A DNA stretch of 60,718 bases from Methanosarcinaceae archaeon (GTDB lineage Archaea > Halobacteriota > Methanosarcinia > Methanosarcinales > Methanosarcinaceae). The notes below the pieces were generated by a model. The model did not search any database, had not been told where the DNA came from, and saw only the letters and a program-made list of their open reading frames with translations. Of this stretch, positions 27,537 to 35,941 are shown one piece after another. The first letter of the stretch is position 1, and every line of letters starts with the position of its first letter. A program made the translations under genes and the position numbers. The DNA lies in contig JAMJFS010000006.1 in the NCBI GenBank assembly GCA_023544565.1, positions 12,585 to 73,302 of the forward strand. Reading direction: 5' to 3'.

Positions 27537-30437
27537 CTAATTCTCAAGATAGATCGCAGGTCTCATTGGAACCGCAAATCTTGCCTTATTTTGCGGGTCA
27601 AATTCCGGTGCATCCGCACTGTACACTTTGACCATACATCCTATCTCAGTTTCAAGGAAAGATATCGATTCCTCAAGTATTGCTTTCTCATTCATATCAA
27701 AACCACAAAGCAATTCCAGAGTATCAGAATTCATTGTTGTAACATCAGGAACAAGTTTCTGCACGAACTTGGGTATCTCTTTACCATACCGCCTCATATC
27801 AGGATTCGCCATCAGTGTCTTGATAAGTGTACCAACGTTCAGGTCACCGTCCTTTTGCATACCTGCTGCAAGTTTTAATGCATCAGTCTTCCACGTGGGA
27901 GATGTATACAATATCACTTCTTTCGGTGACATCTTTGTAACCTTCACGATCTCCTCGATATCAGAAAGCGTATTGCTGACCAATTCCTCTGCAAGTTCTG
28001 CGACATTGTCCACAAGATCCTCATTATATTTGGGATACGAAGCAAATGATACAAGATCACCTTCATCGTGCCCCATCGCTCCCCATATCTCTTCACATAA
28101 ATGCGGAGTGAATGGGGAAAGCAGGCGCACCCATGTGTCCAGCACATCATAGAGCAGTGCACTACCACCACGGCGCTGGTACCATTTCAGGTCATTGAAC
28201 AGTAGGAAAAATGAATTTTGAAGCGCATGGCGCGTCAATATCAGATCAAGAGCATCATTCGTCTCACTTATTCGATTCTGGAGTTTACTCAATAACCAGC
28301 GGTCGATCAGTTTAAGTTCACCAGCCATGCCGGAAGTCAAACCTGAATCCACCACATCCTTTGCAAACGAATAGAACCTGTCAACCTGCTTTCTTGCAGT
28401 CTCAATACCGCTGTTCTTCCAGTCTGCGTCCTGGGTCTGTTCAGCACTTGAAAGGATGTACATCCTGGAAATGTCTGCACCGTAATCCCTTATAGCATCA
28501 CTAAGTGTCAGAAGAGGACCTTTGGACTTGCTCATCTTCTGTCCTTCAAGCGACACAAAACCATTAATTGCAATGGCTTTTGGCCATTTGTCCTCATCAA
28601 ATATCGCAACATGATGGAACAGGAAGAACAACAGATGATTTGGGATCAGATCCTTACCCGATGACCGCAGGTCAACAGGGTACCAATACTCAAATTCAAG
28701 CCTCATCTGGTCAAGTAAATCAGCATCAACACCAATATCACGTGCTACATCTTCAACACTGCCCTTTCCAAGCAACACATAATCAAATAATTGCGGGGTC
28801 AGTTTCTCTGTTGTAATACCACTGTCAACGAATTTCGCAATAGTGTAATATGCCATATAAATAGTAGAATCGCCCAAAGACTCGATCAGCCAATTCGGAT
28901 CACACGGCAGTTTCGTACCAAGTCCTTTCTTTCGGGCACATGCCTTGTCCTTTAGCCAGTCAACCTTATTGTTGAACTCGACCCGAAGATCCGCAGGCAA
29001 AATTTCCATATTTTCAATACAGCGGTAAACCTTATCCTTCCAATCTGGATCAGAATAATTCAAGAACCACTGCCCTTTAACCATATTGACAACACATTTA
29101 GTACCGCATCGGCACACAACAGGTTCGCTGAACTCATAAAATACCTCACCGATCCCTTGCTCGATCAGATCCCGCGTAAGTATATCCTTGATCTTGGATA
29201 CAGCTACACCCGCATATTTGCCAGTATTATCCTTCAACACACCGCCATGGAACTCACGACGATACACCATCTTGGTTGCTTCCTCTGCGCGTGGATCATC
29301 CTGATCCTTGACCTCGAATTGCTCGACAGCCTCAATTGCCGGAAATTCCCCAAATTCCTTGGCTTTAATAAGTGAGATAAACTCGATCTTGCGCAAATCT
29401 TCAGTAATCCCAAACTCGCTCAGATCCTTATCATAAAGATCACGTAGTGCCAGATAATCAAAAGGCGCATGTGCAGGCACACTCATCACAATTCCGCTTC
29501 CATTCTCTGATTTCACGAACGATGCCGGTAATGTGATAACTTTCATGCCTGTCAACGGGTTTTTGACCTTGATGCCGATCAGTGACTTTGATGGAACTGT
29601 TTCAACAAACTCAACTGTCCTGTCCGTGAATGTAAGTTTATTGTATGCATCCTTGCTTACGATCCACAATTCCTCATTTCCATCAAGTTCAACCTTGATC
29701 TTCACATGTTCAATATCAGGATTCACCCACAGATTCGTGACACCAAAAACAGTCTCTGGTCGAAGTGTTGCACAGGGCAGGACAACATCATCGAACCTGA
29801 ACTTGATAAATGTATAATCAATAATGTTCGCACCCTCACCATGCAGAATATCATGGTCCTCTACAGGATTATCGTCATTAGGACACCATTTGACAGGATG
29901 GGACCCCTTGCTGATCAATCCTTTATCATGGAGAAGATTGAACTGCCATTCAATGAATTTCTTGTACGGAGCATCAGTTGTAGTGAACTTTCGTCTCCAA
30001 TCAATAGAATAACCGATCGAGCGCATTGCTTTTTCGGCTTCGACCTTAAAATAATCCACAATCTTTTCAGGAGTATCAAGTGTGTTCAACACATCCATTG
30101 GAATACCATGGAATTTTGAATACACCTCCATTGTCTGTGGTTCCTTATTCTGGATAAGTTCAGCAAGACCGACAATTGGCGTTCCTGTGACATGGAATCC
30201 CATAGGGAAAAGTACATTGTAACCCTGCATACGCTTATATCGTGCTACAACATCACCGATCGTAAAAGTTCGTGTATGTCCTGCATGAAGGTTTCCATTT
30301 AGATATGGATATGGGATCGTAACAAAGAATTTATCCAAGAATTTATCCCCATCGATTTCAGGTTCAAATACCTTTTCTCCACTCCACAATTCCTGCCATT
30401 TCTTCTCAACATCATGTGGTTCGTAATCCTGCTGCAT
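27537..30437 (-). CDS. leuS: Leucyl-tRNA synthetase
   Basis: The protein is about 966 aa, the archaeal/eukaryotic size. Class I signatures are PYLNGNLHAGHTRTF (HIGH motif) near the N-terminus and KMSKSKGPLL near residue 640. Between them lies the CP1 editing domain (roughly 170-420, with TLRPETVFGVTNLWV). The C-terminus holds the anticodon-binding and extra domains. It charges tRNA-Leu in the cytoplasm. The start ATG at 30437 has GGTGGA just upstream and gives the normal beginning MQQDYEPHDVEKKWQ; earlier in-frame TTG and ATG codons overlap thrC's end. It is cotranscribed downstream of thrC. Confidence 0.96.
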   Translation of the reverse strand: MQQDYEPHDVEKKWQELWSGEKVFEPEIDGDKFLDKFFVTIPYPYLNGNLHAGHTRTFTIGDVVARYKRMQGYNVLFPMGFHVTGTPIVGLAELIQNKEPQTMEVYSKFHGIPMDVLNTLDTPEKIVDYFKVEAEKAMRSIGYSIDWRRKFTTTDAPYKKFIEWQFNLLHDKGLISKGSHPVKWCPNDDNPVEDHDILHGEGANIIDYTFIKFRFDDVVLPCATLRPETVFGVTNLWVNPDIEHVKIKVELDGNEELWIVSKDAYNKLTFTDRTVEFVETVPSKSLIGIKVKNPLTGMKVITLPASFVKSENGSGIVMSVPAHAPFDYLALRDLYDKDLSEFGITEDLRKIEFISLIKAKEFGEFPAIEAVEQFEVKDQDDPRAEEATKMVYRREFHGGVLKDNTGKYAGVAVSKIKDILTRDLIEQGIGEVFYEFSEPVVCRCGTKCVVNMVKGQWFLNYSDPDWKDKVYRCIENMEILPADLRVEFNNKVDWLKDKACARKKGLGTKLPCDPNWLIESLGDSTIYMAYYTIAKFVDSGITTEKLTPQLFDYVLLGKGSVEDVARDIGVDADLLDQMRLEFEYWYPVDLRSSGKDLIPNHLLFFLFHHVAIFDEDKWPKAIAINGFVSLEGQKMSKSKGPLLTLSDAIRDYGADISRMYILSSAEQTQDADWKNSGIETARKQVDRFYSFAKDVVDSGLTSGMAGELKLIDRWLLSKLQNRISETNDALDLILTRHALQNSFFLLFNDLKWYQRRGGSALLYDVLDTWVRLLSPFTPHLCEEIWGAMGHDEGDLVSFASYPKYNEDLVDNVAELAEELVSNTLSDIEEIVKVTKMSPKEVILYTSPTWKTDALKLAAGMQKDGDLNVGTLIKTLMANPDMRRYGKEIPKFVQKLVPDVTTMNSDTLELLCGFDMNEKAILEESISFLETEIGCMVKVYSADAPEFDPQNKARFAVPMRPAIYLEN

Positions 30438-30467
30438 TGTTCCACCAATCATCAATTCAATTACCAA

Positions 30468-31691
30468 TTATCTACACTCTTTTCGGTCAGAGAACACGGC
30501 ATCTCTGATCGCCTCGATCGTCGCATCCACAACGATCAGTTCAGCACAATTCGCGATAGCCGTTTCGGGATCCTTTAACAGATGACCAGTAGTGATGCAC
30601 ACAATTGTTTCATCCCGTCCAATTACACCTGCATTAACCAGTTTCCTAAGTCCTGCAACAGATGTTGCACTTGCAGGTTCAACACCTATTCCCTCAAGTT
30701 GTGCAATATCTTTCTGCGCCTGGAGAAGTTCCTCATCAGTCACAGTTTCTGCCGTACCGTTAGATTCACGGATTGCGATCAATGCCTTGATTGCATTAAC
30801 AGGATCACCAATACGGATTGCAGTAGCAACCGTTTCCGGATTCTTCACAGGTGTTATCTTGTCCGCTCCACTCTTGATCGCATTCACGATCGGAGATGCA
30901 CCTTCGGTCTGGATACCTATCATTTTCGGAACTCTGTCAGTAACACCAAGTTTCATGAATTCCTTGAAACCTTTGTATATCGCAGTAACATTTCCAGCAT
31001 TTCCAACAGGCAGTACAACCCTGTCAGGAACCCTGATACCAAGTTGGTCTACTATCTCAAAACCAATGGTCTTCTGTCCCTCAAGCCTGTACGGATTTAT
31101 GGAATTCAATAAATAGAATTTTTCTTCATCACACAGTTTACGGACGAGAACAAGCGCATCATCGAAATTGCCGCGAATGCTCAATACCTTTCCGCCATGC
31201 ATCAATGCTTGTGCAACCTTGCCAAGTGCCACTTTCCCCTCAGGCAACAAAACAACTGCCGGAATGCCTGCCTTTGCACCATATATTGCCAGCGATGCAG
31301 ATGTGTTTCCCGTAGATGCGCACGCAACAGTCTTCATGCCAAGTTCAAGGGCTTTGGATACACCAACGGTCATTCCTCTATCCTTGAAAGAACCTGTAGG
31401 ATTCATACCCTCATGCTTGACATAAAGTTCTTTAATACCAATACTCTCTGCAAGACGATCGCATTTGTAGAGCGGAGTTCCACCCTCCCTTATCGATACT
31501 GGTTCCCCCTCAATTGGAAGAAGTTTTTTGTATTTCCAGACCGATGGAGGTACGTTCTTGATCTCGTCTATGTCAAATTCAATTGAATCATAATCATAGA
31601 TCACGTCAAGCAGCCCACTGCATTCACATGTATAGATTACATCCATTTTTGAATATTTCTTGCCGCATTCGATGCATTTTAAGTAGTACAT
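30468..31691 (-). CDS. thrC: Threonine synthase
   Basis: The protein is about 407 aa. An N-terminal zinc-ribbon-like region (YLKCIECGKKY, YTCECSG) is followed by a PLP fold type II domain: PTGSFKDRGM with the PLP lysine, ACASTGNTSASLAIYGAKA, LPVGNAGNVTAIYKG, and the C-terminal TGHLLKDPET. It converts O-phosphohomoserine to threonine. GGGAG lies 8 nt before the ATG at 31691, which is preferred to an in-frame ATG eight codons earlier. It precedes leuS with no gap. Confidence 0.95.
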   Translation of the reverse strand: MYYLKCIECGKKYSKMDVIYTCECSGLLDVIYDYDSIEFDIDEIKNVPPSVWKYKKLLPIEGEPVSIREGGTPLYKCDRLAESIGIKELYVKHEGMNPTGSFKDRGMTVGVSKALELGMKTVACASTGNTSASLAIYGAKAGIPAVVLLPEGKVALGKVAQALMHGGKVLSIRGNFDDALVLVRKLCDEEKFYLLNSINPYRLEGQKTIGFEIVDQLGIRVPDRVVLPVGNAGNVTAIYKGFKEFMKLGVTDRVPKMIGIQTEGASPIVNAIKSGADKITPVKNPETVATAIRIGDPVNAIKALIAIRESNGTAETVTDEELLQAQKDIAQLEGIGVEPASATSVAGLRKLVNAGVIGRDETIVCITTGHLLKDPETAIANCAELIVVDATIEAIRDAVFSDRKECR

Positions 31692-31823
31692 TGAAAATCT
31701 CCCGATTTGTTGCAATTTGAAACTTTTAAATGTGTGATGATTTTATGTAATAAATAACACTATAGATAAACTTCTCGGACTTAAAGACTGCTCTTTATAT
31801 TGATATAATTAATTGCAACAAGA

Positions 31824-31853
31824 AAATTAAATTAAATTAAATTAAATTAAATT
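31824..31853. repeat. Pentanucleotide repeat (AAATT)6
   Basis: Six perfect AAATT units lie in the gap between thrC and the exonuclease-like gene. The gap shows no other clear element. Confidence 0.9.
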
Positions 31854-31892
31854 AAAACGAGATATTTGAACAAACGAATGTTCACCAATCGC

Positions 31893-32489
31893 TTACCAGT
31901 CAACTTCTATATCTAAAACTTTATTTGATCTTGCATCGAAATATTTGATAAAACCGTTCTCCACACCGTGAGTATATACCCCATGAGTAAGTTGCACATT
32001 ATTCTTGCAGTGAGAAATGATCTTTTCAATATTGCAATCTTTACATTCATGTAAAACATGTTCTTCCTTTTGACTTTTGCTCAAACCAAGTGTACACCCG
32101 ATTATATTTTCAGCAGATACATTAAAGCCTAATAAATTGTAGATATGATCAACCATATCGATCGTTGAAGAGAAAATATGCGACATGTTACCGATGTATG
32201 ATCTTAGTAAATTATATTCAAATGCCTTGATATTGAAACCAACCACATTATCTTTTTCCAGTATACTTAAAAGTTCATCCATATCGGATGAAAAATGATC
32301 ATTCAGATATACATCCGGCATTGAATTCTGGAATTGTTCAAGACATGAATCGTCTGGCATGAAAATTGAGCACTGATCAAGAATATCACTATAGGTCACA
32401 CATACCGAAATACCCATTTTCTGGCAATTTTCCAATCCACCCACTTCATGCAAAGACCGTTTTGGTTGTATATCTAAAAATATAGTCAT
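31893..32489 (-). CDS. RNase H-fold (DEDD exonuclease-like) protein with altered catalytic residues
   Basis: The 198-aa protein follows the pattern of the RNase H-like domain often found alone or at the C-terminus of helicases. It has FLDIQPKRSLHEVGGLENC at the start, MGISVCVTY, VVGFNIKAFEYNLL near residue 85, TIDMVDHIYNLLGFNVS, ISHCKNNVQLTHGVYTHG near residue 160, and a final EVDW. In active relatives the first motif is FLDIET-like, the second ends in Phe-Asp and the third contains Asp after the cysteine. Here these are Gln8, Glu and Asn. Only the first Asp (residue 6) is kept, so the protein is probably not an active exonuclease. It stands alone, with no helicase beside it. Confidence 0.65.
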   Translation of the reverse strand: MTIFLDIQPKRSLHEVGGLENCQKMGISVCVTYSDILDQCSIFMPDDSCLEQFQNSMPDVYLNDHFSSDMDELLSILEKDNVVGFNIKAFEYNLLRSYIGNMSHIFSSTIDMVDHIYNLLGFNVSAENIIGCTLGLSKSQKEEHVLHECKDCNIEKIISHCKNNVQLTHGVYTHGVENGFIKYFDARSNKVLDIEVDW

Positions 32490-32620
32490 ATAAAATCAAA
32501 TTAATTGAATCAATTTTATGGCTCATTAACTTTTCTTTTTGATTTTATACCTTAACTCTGCTTAATCTAATTAAAAAAGTAACCTTAATTGAACAAGTTT
32601 AACAGTTAATAATTATTTAT

Positions 32621-33502
32621 TTAACGTGTATTAAAAATAAGTTTTGATCTATTCAAAACACCATCGACCTCTACTTTTCCAATCGCACTTATAAAATTAG
32701 CAGCACGATGCATATCATTTTGATGATGCGCTGTCATGCGTGACTGGTACACTCTAATCGAGCGCAACAGATCGATCTTGCGAAATTCAGGCCAGAATGG
32801 TGCACAGAAATATGCAGCACATTCATTGCCATTAGCCTGCCACGATAGGAAATTTGATACTCTGGTATCTCCACCGGTGCGTATGATAAGGTCAACGTTA
32901 GGCACTGAAATCCCTCCGGCAGGATAAAGATGCTCTGATATTGTGGATTCTGTTATCTCATCAAGTGCCAACTTGCCCTTAACTACTTTATTTGCAATTT
33001 CCTGCACAGCCTGAATAATATCCTGCCTGCCTCCGTATGCTATTGCAACATTCAGATTGAATCCGTCATAATCACGGGTGACACGCTCTACTTTTTCAAT
33101 AGATTCCTGGAGAGATGCAGGAACCTTCGATATATCACCAATTATCCGAACCTTCATTCTGCGTTTGTGGGTGCGTTCATCCTCACACATCTCATCGAAT
33201 TTAAGCCCGATCAGGTCAAAAAGAGCTTCGTTCTCTTCTTCGGATCGTTTAAAATTCTCGGTTGAAAATGCATAGATTGTCAAGTGCTCAATGCCTGCCT
33301 CCCATGACCAATCTATCACTTTTTCTGTAGTATCTGCCCCTCTTGAATGTCCAAAATTGGTGGCTTTTTTCATCCTGCCGGCATATCTTCTATTCCCGTC
33401 CATGATCACTGCAACATGCCGTGGAACCGTACCACTTACAACTTCCTGAGTCAGTAAGCGTTCGTATCCCTTGTATAATGTATGCCATATGAATTTTAAC
33501 AT
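32621..33502 (-). CDS. uppS: cis-Prenyltransferase (polyprenyl diphosphate synthase, UppS family)
   Basis: The 293-aa protein shows the family's [14 protein letters not shown] motif with catalytic Asp35, [44 protein letters not shown], and the WPEFRKIDL motif near the end. It extends geranylgeranyl diphosphate with cis isoprene units to make the long lipid carrier for glycan assembly at the cell membrane. The N-terminal helix is longer than in bacteria, as usual in archaea. AAGGTGGT sits before the ATG at 33502. Confidence 0.94.
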   Translation of the reverse strand: MLKFIWHTLYKGYERLLTQEVVSGTVPRHVAVIMDGNRRYAGRMKKATNFGHSRGADTTEKVIDWSWEAGIEHLTIYAFSTENFKRSEEENEALFDLIGLKFDEMCEDERTHKRRMKVRIIGDISKVPASLQESIEKVERVTRDYDGFNLNVAIAYGGRQDIIQAVQEIANKVVKGKLALDEITESTISEHLYPAGGISVPNVDLIIRTGGDTRVSNFLSWQANGNECAAYFCAPFWPEFRKIDLLRSIRVYQSRMTAHHQNDMHRAANFISAIGKVEVDGVLNRSKLIFNTR

Positions 33503-33642
33503 GAAATATTACCACCTTAAAAGAATCATTCCTCATAAAACTACATATAATCATTAAAAAGTGAGTAGTTATTTGTTCTGAAGTAGATAAAATATATTCT
33601 AAATAAGATATGAGATCAAATAACAATAAAATTGTTAACAAA

Positions 33643-33960
33643 TTAATAATTATCGAGAACAGAACGAACTACATCTTTGTAGTCTTCCTTAAGTGAATAT
33701 ATATTATGATCTCCTGTCACGTTAATACTAAGAATGCCCAACCTTGTGTTCATGAGTCCCACCATTGCAGAAACACCCCTGTAACTAACCTCAAAATCGG
33801 TTTTTTCGAGATATTCAAATACACCGCCAGTAGTAAAAGTACCACCATCAAGAAACATATTCAAGACTACTTTACGTATCCCAGTATCATCGCGACCAAG
33901 ATATTTTATAAGTCTTGCCCTTACTCGCTCTTCGATTGTTTCCGTTTCCAGTAATAACAC
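33643..33960 (-). CDS. DUF2551 family small protein
   Basis: This 105-aa soluble protein matches my recollection of DUF2551, a methanogen family with a winged-helix-like fold (IEERVRARLIKYLGRD, GGTFTTGGVFEYLEK, MVGLMNTRLGIL). The role is unknown; a DNA-binding regulator is plausible. The start is GTG at 33960, itself part of an AAGAGGTG stretch, so a slightly later start is possible. It stands alone. Confidence 0.7.
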   Translation of the reverse strand: MLLLETETIEERVRARLIKYLGRDDTGIRKVVLNMFLDGGTFTTGGVFEYLEKTDFEVSYRGVSAMVGLMNTRLGILSINVTGDHNIYSLKEDYKDVVRSVLDNY

Positions 33961-34096
33961 CTCTTTTTTAAAAATGTAATTTTTAATTTATAAACCTATG
34001 GTAAATTATCAGTATTTACAAGGATTTATAAGAATTTACAAACCAAAATACGACTAATCTACATCAGACTTGCATATATATTTTGGTATTTATTTT

Positions 34097-35143
34097 TCAA
34101 ATTGACATTGTTTCGACTACAAGTCCACCTTCAAATGGATATCTTTCAATGATAGATAACGTACCACCTGCGTTTTTAAGTTCTTGTGCGATATCCTCAA
34201 GTATCCACCACGCGATCTCGATAATTCCACCCTTAATCTCAAACATATCATCCGGCACTTCCATCTCACGCAATACTCCTAATGCAGTATCATTATCTAT
34301 ACTTTCGATCACGCCAACTACAATTGTCCCATCATCAGTTATGCCATCAAAAGCGCGCGCGGTCTTGTTGGCAATGCGCAACAGGCGCTTTCTGAGTTGT
34401 ACGGCATCCTTGTACCTAGATGAACAAAAATGCACCTTTGATGAACTCACAGCCAGTTTTTGTGCACATGCACGCGAGTCAGCTACTGCATTGGACATAT
34501 CATCCACAAGTTCAAATCCGCGCAAGTGCATTTCATCCGCATTGGTGTCCGAAAATTCGAGTTCGTTCAGGTTCAGGAATCCTCCGACTGCATCAAGTAA
34601 CGGCAAAACTTCTTTAGCCCCTTCAATTGATGGGATCTCAATCCCTGCTGACATCCCGAGTTCGAGCGCGATTTTGATGGATTCTGCAAATGGTGTTTGT
34701 TCGAGACAATTCCACATCTCCTGGGGCGGATGGAATCGTATCTCATCCAATCCCGCATCTGCGAGCGCCATAAACATTTCCTTATCAGGCGCGATCGATG
34801 TGTATAGATGGATGTGATGTTCTGTTCCAAATTCAGATTTCAGCAGGCGTATGTAATGCACCACGCGCCCAATCTCAAGAAGCGGCTCACCCCCGGTTAT
34901 ACCGGTACCCAGCGCATCCATCTGGTGTGCTTCGGCTATTACATCCTCGTCAGAGGTCACACGACGCTCATTCGCAAATATCAGATCGTTTTTTCGGTCT
35001 TCTGATATTGGACAATAAAAACAATCCCTTCCGCAAATCCCAGTTACAAATAATACCATTTTTGCACCGATTTTGCAGAGTTTGCAACCTTCGGATAAAT
35101 AATTGTGAAACGAACCTGCTTCGTTCTGGATAATTTCAGCCAT
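34097..35143 (-). CDS. Radical SAM protein
   Basis: The 348-aa protein has the radical SAM motif CGRDCFYCP (C-x3-C-x2-C) near residue 37, preceded by a CKLC pair near residue 21. It has the SAM-binding GITGGEPLLE near residue 80, IHLYTS and the DEIRFHPP strand of the TIM barrel. The C-terminal 130 residues are not recognised. It resembles the pyruvate-formate-lyase-activase-like radical SAM proteins common in methanogens, whose substrates are unknown. It is cytoplasmic and oxygen-sensitive. It is divergent from the ferredoxin gene at 35245, which might supply electrons. Confidence 0.88.
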   Translation of the reverse strand: MAEIIQNEAGSFHNYLSEGCKLCKIGAKMVLFVTGICGRDCFYCPISEDRKNDLIFANERRVTSDEDVIAEAHQMDALGTGITGGEPLLEIGRVVHYIRLLKSEFGTEHHIHLYTSIAPDKEMFMALADAGLDEIRFHPPQEMWNCLEQTPFAESIKIALELGMSAGIEIPSIEGAKEVLPLLDAVGGFLNLNELEFSDTNADEMHLRGFELVDDMSNAVADSRACAQKLAVSSSKVHFCSSRYKDAVQLRKRLLRIANKTARAFDGITDDGTIVVGVIESIDNDTALGVLREMEVPDDMFEIKGGIIEIAWWILEDIAQELKNAGGTLSIIERYPFEGGLVVETMSI

Positions 35144-35244
35144 ATGTCCAGTTATACGTCTGTTTGTACATAAGCGTTGTTTGGTTTGCGGTTGTGCAAT
35201 TATTTTGCATAACCGTTATATATCTTGCTTACATAACAACTTGC

Positions 35245-35433
35245 ATGACAGAAGAAGATGGATACATTGTAGTGCTTGGGTGCAAAAAGTGTGGGAAATG
35301 CGATAACATCTGCCCGACAGGTGCATTGCAAAAGGACAATAATGGCATGGTCAAGATTGAGTATGAAATGTGCACGCTGTGTATGAAGTGTGTTGAAGTG
35401 TGTCCGAATAAGGCGCTTGTTTACATGGAATGA
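35245..35433 (+). CDS. Small 2[4Fe-4S] ferredoxin
   Basis: A 62-aa protein with two full cluster motifs, CKKCGKCDNICP and CTLCMKCVEVCP, typical of clostridial-type ferredoxins. The frame is open upstream to 35164, but the ATG at 35245 gives a normal ferredoxin length and lies about 28 bp after a TATA box (TTATATAT near 35217), so the mRNA is probably leaderless. It is divergent from the radical SAM gene with a shared 100-bp promoter region, suggesting a functional pair. Confidence 0.88.
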   Translation: MTEEDGYIVVLGCKKCGKCDNICPTGALQKDNNGMVKIEYEMCTLCMKCVEVCPNKALVYME

Positions 35434-35569
35434 TAACTACATCGATTCCAAAAGTTTTATGGCCAATGAAATAAACACGATTAAATAAGTCATAATATGA
35501 TTAAATGGCAGGTATTGGCATACAATAATAAATATAAAATAGAAAAAAATAGAAATCTCCATTTATCCT

Positions 35570-35618
35570 GAAGATTCGACCAATAAGATCAACTTAATAA
35601 ATATAAGATCGAATCTTC
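35570..35618 (+). promoter_or_regulatory. 10-bp inverted repeat straddling a TATA box
   Basis: GAAGATTCGA (35570-35579) and TCGAATCTTC (35609-35618) are perfect inverse complements. Between them is TTAATAAATATA (35594-35605), a good TATA box. The right arm ends directly before the ATG at 35620. It is a candidate operator or, if transcribed, a leader hairpin. The rest of the gap 35434-35569 shows nothing clear. Confidence 0.6.
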
Positions 35619-35619
35619 A

Positions 35620-35856
35620 ATGACGATATATCTGAAAAGAAGTGATAAAATAAATTCAAAAAAATGTTGTTACATGAACAGGGAATGCACACCAGAATGT
35701 GTTGCATACAGTGAGGATGAAGCAGTTAGCATAGGGGCAGAAAATATCGGTTTGAAGGATATGCATTGTGTTCGCTTTTTAGCAGGACTTGCGAATTTAA
35801 TGGAAACACAGTATCAAATTGATTTCGATGACCTTGAAGATGAATACGATTTGTAA
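35620..35856 (+). CDS. Small cysteine-containing protein, unknown function
   Basis: A 78-aa protein with CCYMNRECTPECVAY at residues 15-30 and one more Cys near residue 50. The clustered cysteines suggest zinc or Fe-S binding; the C-terminus is acidic. I recognise a similar small-protein pattern in methanogens but no named family. It has its own TATA box flanked by an inverted repeat. It is convergent with the pilus membrane-protein gene. Confidence 0.65.
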   Translation: MTIYLKRSDKINSKKCCYMNRECTPECVAYSEDEAVSIGAENIGLKDMHCVRFLAGLANLMETQYQIDFDDLEDEYDL

Positions 35857-35941
35857 AAAATTATGTTAAATTGATCCGAATTTTATCACCTTCGCCACCA
35901 ATATATCATAAAACATTGTAATTACTATATAAGAATCATCC

